DNA of 6,149 nt from CF-113 sp035716135 (lineage in GTDB: Bacteria; Chloroflexota; Ktedonobacteria; Ktedonobacterales; Ktedonobacteraceae): contig DASTKD010000409.1 in NCBI GenBank assembly GCA_035716135.1, forward strand, positions 1-6,149, in the 5' to 3' direction. How positions within the stretch are numbered: position 1 is the stretch's first letter; each line of letters starts with the position of its first letter. The notes under the pieces are model-generated. The model had not been told where the DNA came from. It did no database searches and worked only from the letters and a program-made list of their open reading frames with translations. Shown here in pieces: positions 1-4,016 of this stretch. The translations under genes and the position numbers were made by a program.

Positions 1-22
1 ATTAGTACTTCTTGCTTGTATA

Positions 23-52
23 TTGAGCCATGCCAGCGCTTGCGATTATAAT
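23..52 (+). promoter_or_regulatory. Putative sigma-70-type promoter for the CoxG-like gene
   Basis: A perfect TATAAT lies at 47-52. A TTGAGC (4 of 6 matches to TTGACA) lies at 23-28, with an 18-bp spacer. Transcription would start near position 59, giving a leader of about 140 bases before the ATG at 201. No other promoter-like pair upstream of this gene looked as good. The leader (about 59-200) shows no riboswitch or strong hairpin that I can recognise. The call rests on consensus matching only, and the host's sigma-factor preferences are unknown. Confidence 0.5.
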
Positions 53-185
53 ACACATCTATAAGCGTCGTCTCTGTAGCATTTGTCCGGCAGAACAGGC
101 AGGCGCGCTGTATGCCCGTACCTGTCACATACCAGAAGAAAAATGATCTATGCGGAGTGGATGGTATGGGAAAATCTAGAAATGA

Positions 186-190
186 AGAGG
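186..190 (+). promoter_or_regulatory. Ribosome binding site of the CoxG-like gene
   Basis: AGAGG (within GAAGAGG) ends 10 bases before the ATG at 201. An in-frame TAA at 192-194 lies just upstream of that ATG, so no earlier in-frame start is possible. Together these fix the start of the gene. Confidence 0.6.
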
Positions 191-200
191 ATAACGTACA

Positions 201-656
201 ATGGAAGTTACAGGAAACCAGAAGGTCAAAGCACCTCGCCCCCAGGTATTCAACGCGCTGCTCGATCCCGAAACACTCAAAAACAGTGTTCCCGGCTGTG
301 ATGGCGCTGAATTTGTGGATTTCCCGACGGGTCGCCAGCTCAAGCTGACCGTGTCGCCGAATTTTCCGGGCTTGAAAGGCCCGTTTAATGTCTTTTTGCA
401 GACGAGCGAAGTCACTCCTCCCTCGCACCTGGTCTTGATTGCCGAGCCGAGCAGTTCTTTTGGCACCATCAAAGCTACTTGCGCCATCGACCTGAGCGAC
501 GATCCCGAAGGCACCAATCTTGCCTATAACGCGCAGGCCGAGATCGAGGGCAAAATTGCTTTGACCCCCGATTTCATCATCAATAAGGCCGTCAAGGCCG
601 CCCTTGACCAGTTCTTCAAGAATTTTGAGAAGCAGGTCAGCGCCGCCAAAGTGTGA
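201..656 (+). CDS. CoxG-like SRPBCC family protein
   Basis: This 151-residue soluble protein has the CoxG (carbon monoxide dehydrogenase subunit G) form of the START/SRPBCC fold. Seen in the sequence: an N-terminal strand leading into APRPQVFNALLDPETLKNSV and PGCD (about residues 11-34), the hallmark 'DPE.L....PGC' segment; strands through PGLKGPF (56-62) and the T-rich middle; a second half ending in EGKIAL (116-121); and a long amphipathic C-terminal helix with FFKNFEKQV (138-146). No signal peptide or membrane segment is seen, so it is probably cytoplasmic. In CO-oxidising bacteria CoxG relatives help recruit or mature the molybdenum CO dehydrogenase; other SRPBCC proteins bind small hydrophobic ligands. 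No coxM, coxS or coxL gene is in the window, so the role here is unknown. The length is near the short end for the family. The gene appears monocistronic and converges on the histidine kinase gene. The family call is fairly secure; the function is not. Confidence 0.85.
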   Translation: MEVTGNQKVKAPRPQVFNALLDPETLKNSVPGCDGAEFVDFPTGRQLKLTVSPNFPGLKGPFNVFLQTSEVTPPSHLVLIAEPSSSFGTIKATCAIDLSDDPEGTNLAYNAQAEIEGKIALTPDFIINKAVKAALDQFFKNFEKQVSAAKV

Positions 657-677
657 GCTTTTGCTCTGGCATGATTA

Positions 678-730
678 CAAAAGAGCGTGGGCGCGGTTCA
701 TTTCTAGTGAACCGCACATATGCTCTTTTG
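678..730. terminator. Bidirectional intrinsic terminator between convergent genes
   Basis: Two nested perfect stems form one long hairpin. The outer arms are CAAAAGAGC (678-686) and GCTCTTTTG (722-730), 9 bp. The inner arms are GCGGTTCA (693-700) and TGAACCGC (708-715), 8 bp with a 7-base loop. The six bases between the stems on each side pair only partly. An A tract on the left arm and a T tract on the right arm mean that transcripts from either side end in a GC stem followed by a short U run. It sits 21 bases after the CoxG-like stop and 7 bases after the kinase stop, so it fits termination of both genes. Confidence 0.8.
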
Positions 731-737
731 GATGACT

Positions 738-1901
738 TTAACTTTTGAGAGGGAGGGTGAAGCAGAAGCGGCTGCCCTGGCCTGCGATGCCCGCGCTTTC
801 CGCCCAGATATGGCCGTCCATCGCTTCGACGAGATTTTTGCTGATGTAGAGTCCCAGGCCGGAGCCGCGCACCGTTCCTGCCAGGTCGCGCTTGAGACGC
901 ACGAATTGAGCGAAGAGCAGGGGTATCTGGTCGGGTGGAATGCCGGGTCCCTCGTCCTGGATACTGATGCATACTTGCGAGGCGGAAGACGTGCCGGACG
1001 TAACGCTGATGGTGACGGGCTTATCCTGCGGCGAGTACTTACAGGCGTTCGAGAGCAGATTGCGCAGTACATGACGCACGCATCGGACGTTGCCCCAGGC
1101 GATGATATGTTCCGGGATGTCCAGATGGAAGCGGCGTTCCCGGTACTCGGCAGATACAAAATGTTCCACTACCTCGCGCGCAATGCTGGCGATGGGAATA
1201 TCCTCCATGCGCAGGGGTTCTTTGTCATTGCTCAGCGTGAGCGAATCCAGCACGTCATTGGTCAACGTCTCGAGTTCTATGCAACCGCGCATCGCGCTTT
1301 TTAGATAGATTTCCCGCGCCTGCTGGTCAATGTGCTTTTGTTTGTCAAGTAAGAGCGAGAGGTAGCCGGACACGACGGTTAAGGGGGAACGCAGTTCGTG
1401 ATTGACGTTGAGGATGAACTGGTTTTTTAGCTCATTCAACTGGCGTTGTTGTTTGTAGGCAATGGCGATTTGCTGTTCGGCGTGTTGTGCTGTCAAGCGC
1501 GCATCTTCCCCGGCATCGAACGAATTCCGCAGCGCTACGATGAGGAGGCCGAAGATGATGAGCAGAACGAGGCCGCTAATGAAAGAAAGTATGAGGAGCG
1601 GGGGCAAGAAATTCCCACCCTGACGTATGAGTTGAAAGGTTCCCAGCACGCCGATTATTATGGCGGTGAAGCTGAATAGCCCCTTTCTTTTGAAAGTCCA
1701 GGCTACTAATATGATGGGTATAGCCAGAATATAGCCGTTATGGATGGTGGAAAAGGTGAGCATATAGAAGAGCAACGCAAAAAAGATCGTTCCCCCGACG
1801 ATAGCCAGACGGATGGCAAGCGGCAGCTTGAGCAATGCGCGCGGCCATGTATTCAGTTGGTGTATACCCTTACCGTTATCGCCCATTTCCTGTGCAATCA
1901 C
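738..1901 (-). CDS. Membrane sensor histidine kinase (orphan)
   Basis: This 387-residue two-component sensor kinase should autophosphorylate on histidine and pass the phosphate to a response regulator. It has four predicted TM segments (about 29-49, 54-69, 73-92, 99-124), a helical linker (about 128-160), and a HisKA dimerisation domain with H-box NHELRSPL, where H168 is the phosphoacceptor. A HATPase_c domain follows, with N-box residues N281 and N285, G1 box DEGPGIP (316-322), an F-box near LFAQF (329-333), and G2 box GSGLG (346-350). All catalytic motifs look intact. There is almost no extracytoplasmic loop and no PAS, GAF or HAMP domain that I recognise, so the signal is probably sensed in or at the membrane. 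No response regulator lies in the window. It follows the methyltransferase gene by 81 bp and may be in its operon. The start is uncertain: GTG at 1901 is the first usual start in frame and has GGGA four bases upstream; ATG at 1886 (residue 6) has AGGA almost touching it. Confidence 0.92.
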   Translation of the reverse strand: MIAQEMGDNGKGIHQLNTWPRALLKLPLAIRLAIVGGTIFFALLFYMLTFSTIHNGYILAIPIILVAWTFKRKGLFSFTAIIIGVLGTFQLIRQGGNFLPPLLILSFISGLVLLIIFGLLIVALRNSFDAGEDARLTAQHAEQQIAIAYKQQRQLNELKNQFILNVNHELRSPLTVVSGYLSLLLDKQKHIDQQAREIYLKSAMRGCIELETLTNDVLDSLTLSNDKEPLRMEDIPIASIAREVVEHFVSAEYRERRFHLDIPEHIIAWGNVRCVRHVLRNLLSNACKYSPQDKPVTISVTSGTSSASQVCISIQDEGPGIPPDQIPLLFAQFVRLKRDLAGTVRGSGLGLYISKNLVEAMDGHIWAESAGIAGQGSRFCFTLPLKS

Positions 1902-1940
1902 TTCTTCCCATTTGCCAATGTCTGGTAAGTTATGTATTCC

Positions 1941-1980
1941 CCGTTGTGTAACGTCTATTTTAACACAACCGTTTGTGTAA
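1941..1980. promoter_or_regulatory. Possible operator: three TTGTGT half-sites upstream of the kinase
   Basis: The gap between the methyltransferase stop and the kinase start contains CCGTTGTGTAA (1941-1951) and CCGTTTGTGTAA (1969-1980) as a near-direct repeat 28 bp apart. An inverted copy, ACACAA (1963-1968), lies between them. The inverted copy pairs perfectly with TTGTGT at 1973-1978 across a 4-base spacer, and also with TTGTGT at 1944-1949 across a 13-base spacer. This could be a binding site for a dimeric regulator controlling the kinase. It could also be a weak RNA hairpin at the end of the methyltransferase message, but no U run follows on the minus strand. A TAAAAT on the minus strand beside it could be a -10 box, but I saw no matching -35. 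Confidence 0.35.
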
Positions 1981-1982
1981 TG

Positions 1983-2729
1983 CTATGCTTTTTTGGTGTT
2001 TCTCTGTCGTAAAGCTTCATATAAGGCGATACTGCCCGATACGGCTGCATTTAATGAGTTAATTGAACCGTACATGGGGAGTTTGATGAGCAGGTCGCAG
2101 TGTTCGCGCACGAGGCGGCTGATGCCTTTGCCCTCGTTGCCGACTACCAGGGCGAGAGGACCCGTTAAATCGGCTCTGTCGTAGTCAGTTCGGGCTTCGC
2201 CCGCCAGCCCGATGACCCAGATATTTTGTTTCTTCAGAAAGTCGATGGTGTGGGTAATATTGTTTTCCCGCGCAATCAGGAGGTGTTCGGTTGCCCCGGC
2301 CGACGTTTTAATCACGGTGGCGTTGATTTCGGCGGCCTCGTGCGATGGAATGACGACTCCATGCACAGCAGCGGCCTCTGCGCTGCGCAGCAGGGAGCCG
2401 AGGTTATTGACATCCTGGATGGCATCGAGGATCAAGAGAAATGGGTCCTCGTTTTTCCGGCTGGCATGGCTTAGAATCTGCTCGAGGGTGGCGTATTTAC
2501 GCGCTTCGACAACGGCCACGCAGCCCTGGTGTACGGCGTCTTGACTGAGCTGGTCGAGGCGCTGGCGAGGTACGGTATCAACGGGAATCTGCCGCCGTCG
2601 AGCTTCTTGCAGGATAGCCACTATAGCTGGCGCGTCGCGTTGACCTTCCGCCAGCAACAAACGATTCACCTGGCGATTTGAGCGCAAGGTTTCCAGTACG
2701 GGGTTTCGCCCCCAGACATAATCAGGCAT
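1983..2729 (-). CDS. rlmB: 23S rRNA 2'-O-ribose methyltransferase, RlmB/TrmH (SpoU) family
   Basis: This 248-residue SAM-dependent methyltransferase is of the SPOUT class. RlmB methylates the 2'-OH of G2251 in the 23S rRNA peptidyl-transferase loop (E. coli numbering). The N-terminal domain, opening with VWGRNPVLETL (about 5-15) and running to residue 80, is the RNA-binding substrate domain (SpoU_sub_bind). The catalytic domain (about 95-245) has motif 1 LDAIQDVNNLGSLLRSAEA, with N108, G111 and R115; motif 2 LVVGNEGKGIS (194-204), with N198 and E199; and motif 3 LPMYGSINSLNAAVSGSIAL, with S225, L226 and N227. These form the trefoil-knot SAM site. Length and motif order are normal for the family. 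The ATG at 2729 is the first possible start, because an in-frame stop lies a few codons upstream. The gene begins 10 bp after the hydrolase stop, so the two are probably co-transcribed. The exact target nucleotide is inferred from the family; a tRNA-modifying or resistance-type relative cannot be fully excluded. Confidence 0.92.
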   Translation of the reverse strand: MPDYVWGRNPVLETLRSNRQVNRLLLAEGQRDAPAIVAILQEARRRQIPVDTVPRQRLDQLSQDAVHQGCVAVVEARKYATLEQILSHASRKNEDPFLLILDAIQDVNNLGSLLRSAEAAAVHGVVIPSHEAAEINATVIKTSAGATEHLLIARENNITHTIDFLKKQNIWVIGLAGEARTDYDRADLTGPLALVVGNEGKGISRLVREHCDLLIKLPMYGSINSLNAAVSGSIALYEALRQRNTKKA

Positions 2730-2739
2730 TGATTATTCA

Positions 2740-3768
2740 TCATCTTTCCAAATATTTCGTTCGTGTCGCCTCCACTACTTGCCGGATGGCGTCTACCACC
2801 AGTTCGGGCTGGTCGATATGGATTTTATGGCCGCTCTTTTCGGCGATCATGTATGTGCCGGATGGAGAGAGCCGAGCGAGTTCGGCCTGCATCTGTTGCC
2901 AGTGTTGCTCCGCCTGCGCCGCTTCCTCCGCTGACATATGACCAGCGAACATTTCAGGGAGGCCATGCGCGATAACTACCAGTGGAATATCGCGCAAAGG
3001 TTGAGCAAGTCTGGCCTGTTGGACGCTGGCGCGTAATGATGCACACTCTCTGGCGGCGGCAATGAACGTCTTGCGCAGGTAGCCGGCGATGGTGGAATAG
3101 CGCAGTTCGAGAGGTAAATGTACAATAAAATCCTGCGCGGCGTCAACGCCTTTTAACCGCAAATAGAGGCGCGTGATTCCCAGGCGCGTCAAAGGCGAGT
3201 ACACGCGATATTTCAGGCGGTTGGCGAGAATAAACAAACTAAATTCGCGGGGCGTGTACAGGTCGATGTCCCTGGAAAGCGCGTCGAGCAAGACGAGGCC
3301 GGTCACTTCATCAGGGTACAGGCTGGCGTAGAGATACATGTTAAGCCCGCCAAAGGAATGGCCGACCAGCACGTATGGTCCCTCGATGCTGGCATTGGCG
3401 AGCAGCGCGTGTAGCTCCTCGCAAATCTGGCGGCTGGTGCGCGGCAAGGGGCCAGCATCGCTCCAGGCATGGCCCGCGCGATCGATGGTGCAGACGCGCG
3501 CGAAAGTGGTAACTTCTGGCTGCACAAGGCTCCAGACCGTTGAGATATGGGCCAGCCCCGCGTCCATAACGACGGTGGGGCCACCTTCTCCCTGTATGGT
3601 GACGTGGAGACGGTAGCCACCAACATCGACCAGCTTACCAGCCGGGGGATATTTGCGTTCATCTCTGGCAATGCTAATAAGCTGGTAAATGCTGGTGACG
3701 ACTAAGAAGACGAGCAGCAGTACCAGTAAATCAGCTGCGCTGAAACCTGCAATCTGCCAGAAATTCAT
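2740..3768 (-). CDS. Membrane-anchored alpha/beta hydrolase
   Basis: This 342-residue alpha/beta-fold hydrolase has one N-terminal membrane segment (about 12-34) followed by the basic stretch RDERK (35-39). By the positive-inside rule that would leave the catalytic domain in the cytoplasm. The domain opens with a strand pair, VDVGGYRLHVTIQG (about 47-60), then the oxyanion-loop region MDAGLAH (68-74) and the DRAGHAWSD block (96-104). The nucleophile elbow is GHSFGG, with S138. D162 in LVLLDA after the next strand is the likely acid, and H314 in EKSGHKIHIDQPE the likely base. Residues between about 165 and 255 form a helical lid. The substrate cannot be told: esterase, lipase and epoxide-hydrolase-like proteins share this pattern. 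The start is well placed: ATG at 3768 follows an in-frame TAG, with AAAGG 13 bases upstream. It is probably the first gene of a unit with rlmB. The family call is firm; the substrate is unknown. Confidence 0.9.
   Translation of the reverse strand: MNFWQIAGFSAADLLVLLLVFLVVTSIYQLISIARDERKYPPAGKLVDVGGYRLHVTIQGEGGPTVVMDAGLAHISTVWSLVQPEVTTFARVCTIDRAGHAWSDAGPLPRTSRQICEELHALLANASIEGPYVLVGHSFGGLNMYLYASLYPDEVTGLVLLDALSRDIDLYTPREFSLFILANRLKYRVYSPLTRLGITRLYLRLKGVDAAQDFIVHLPLELRYSTIAGYLRKTFIAAARECASLRASVQQARLAQPLRDIPLVVIAHGLPEMFAGHMSAEEAAQAEQHWQQMQAELARLSPSGTYMIAEKSGHKIHIDQPELVVDAIRQVVEATRTKYLER
2744..2749 (-). promoter_or_regulatory. Likely ribosome site of rlmB, overlapping the hydrolase 3' end
   Basis: On the minus strand GGAAAG lies within the last codons of the hydrolase gene (Leu-Glu-Arg-stop), 14 bases before the rlmB ATG. 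The spacing is longer than usual. The overlap suggests that ribosomes finishing the hydrolase could help start rlmB (translational coupling), but the site is weak. Confidence 0.35.
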
Positions 3769-3854
3769 GGTATGCTGTTCGCCTTTCTAGTTTGATAAGG
3801 GACGCTTTCATCCGCCCCTTGTCCCTACTGAATTAGGAACAGTCAAAGCCGATA

Positions 3855-3924
3855 CTGTCATTCTGAGCGGAGCGAAGAATCTCGCTTGCCACACGGAGAT
3901 TCTTCGCTCCGCTCAGAATGACAG
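3855..3924. repeat. 70-bp element with perfect 29-bp inverted arms
   Basis: The left arm (3855-3883, beginning CTGTCATTCTGAGCGG) and right arm (3896-3924) are perfect reverse complements of 29 bases around a 12-base loop, gcttgccacacg. The matching stops exactly at both ends. No transposase gene, target duplication or U run is seen, so it looks like a small dispersed palindromic repeat (REP-like or MITE-like) rather than a plain intrinsic terminator. From memory, near-identical CATTCTGAGCG…GAAGAATCTC sequences recur in intergenic regions of Chloroflexota and some other environmental bacteria; I could not check this. As RNA it would form a very stable stem that could block or stabilise the 3' end of the transporter message. 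It lies between two genes read in the same direction. Confidence 0.85.
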
Positions 3925-3929
3925 ACCAC

Positions 3930-3947
3930 TACCGATTTTGGTCGGTA
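3930..3947. terminator. Small hairpin after the transporter gene, possible terminator
   Basis: TACCGA (3930-3935) pairs with TCGGTA (3942-3947) across a 6-base loop. It lies about 70 bases past the transporter stop and just before the large inverted repeat. There is no U run downstream on the minus strand, so it is not a standard intrinsic terminator. The two hairpins together may still end or protect the transporter transcript. The rest of the 3769-4016 gap holds no gene and no clear promoter that I can see. Confidence 0.3.
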
Positions 3948-4016
3948 AAATTCATCAGGACGGGAGCGAAGGCTGCATCTCGTTACCTCAATCTATCACC
4001 ATTTTACAACATGATG

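Noticed and set aside
37..67. CGCTT…AAGCG flanking the -10 box of the + strand promoter
   Set aside because: Only 5 matching bases across a 21-base gap; not strong enough to call an operator.
83..348. Two short overlapping + strand frames before and into the CoxG-like gene
   Set aside because: They run into the CoxG-like gene in other frames, have poor ribosome sites and no recognisable protein features; the CoxG-like ATG at 201 is far better supported.
720..1304. Open + strand frame of 194 codons opposite the histidine kinase
   Set aside because: It covers the strongly conserved kinase catalytic motifs on the other strand, has no ribosome site, and begins inside the terminator hairpin.
3797..3830. 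AGGGAC…GTCCCT inverted match upstream of the hydrolase
   Set aside because: Only a 6-bp stem with a long loop; expected by chance.
3841..3846. TTGACT on the minus strand as a -35 box for the hydrolase
   Set aside because: No -10-like sequence lies 16-18 bp downstream, so no promoter is called there.
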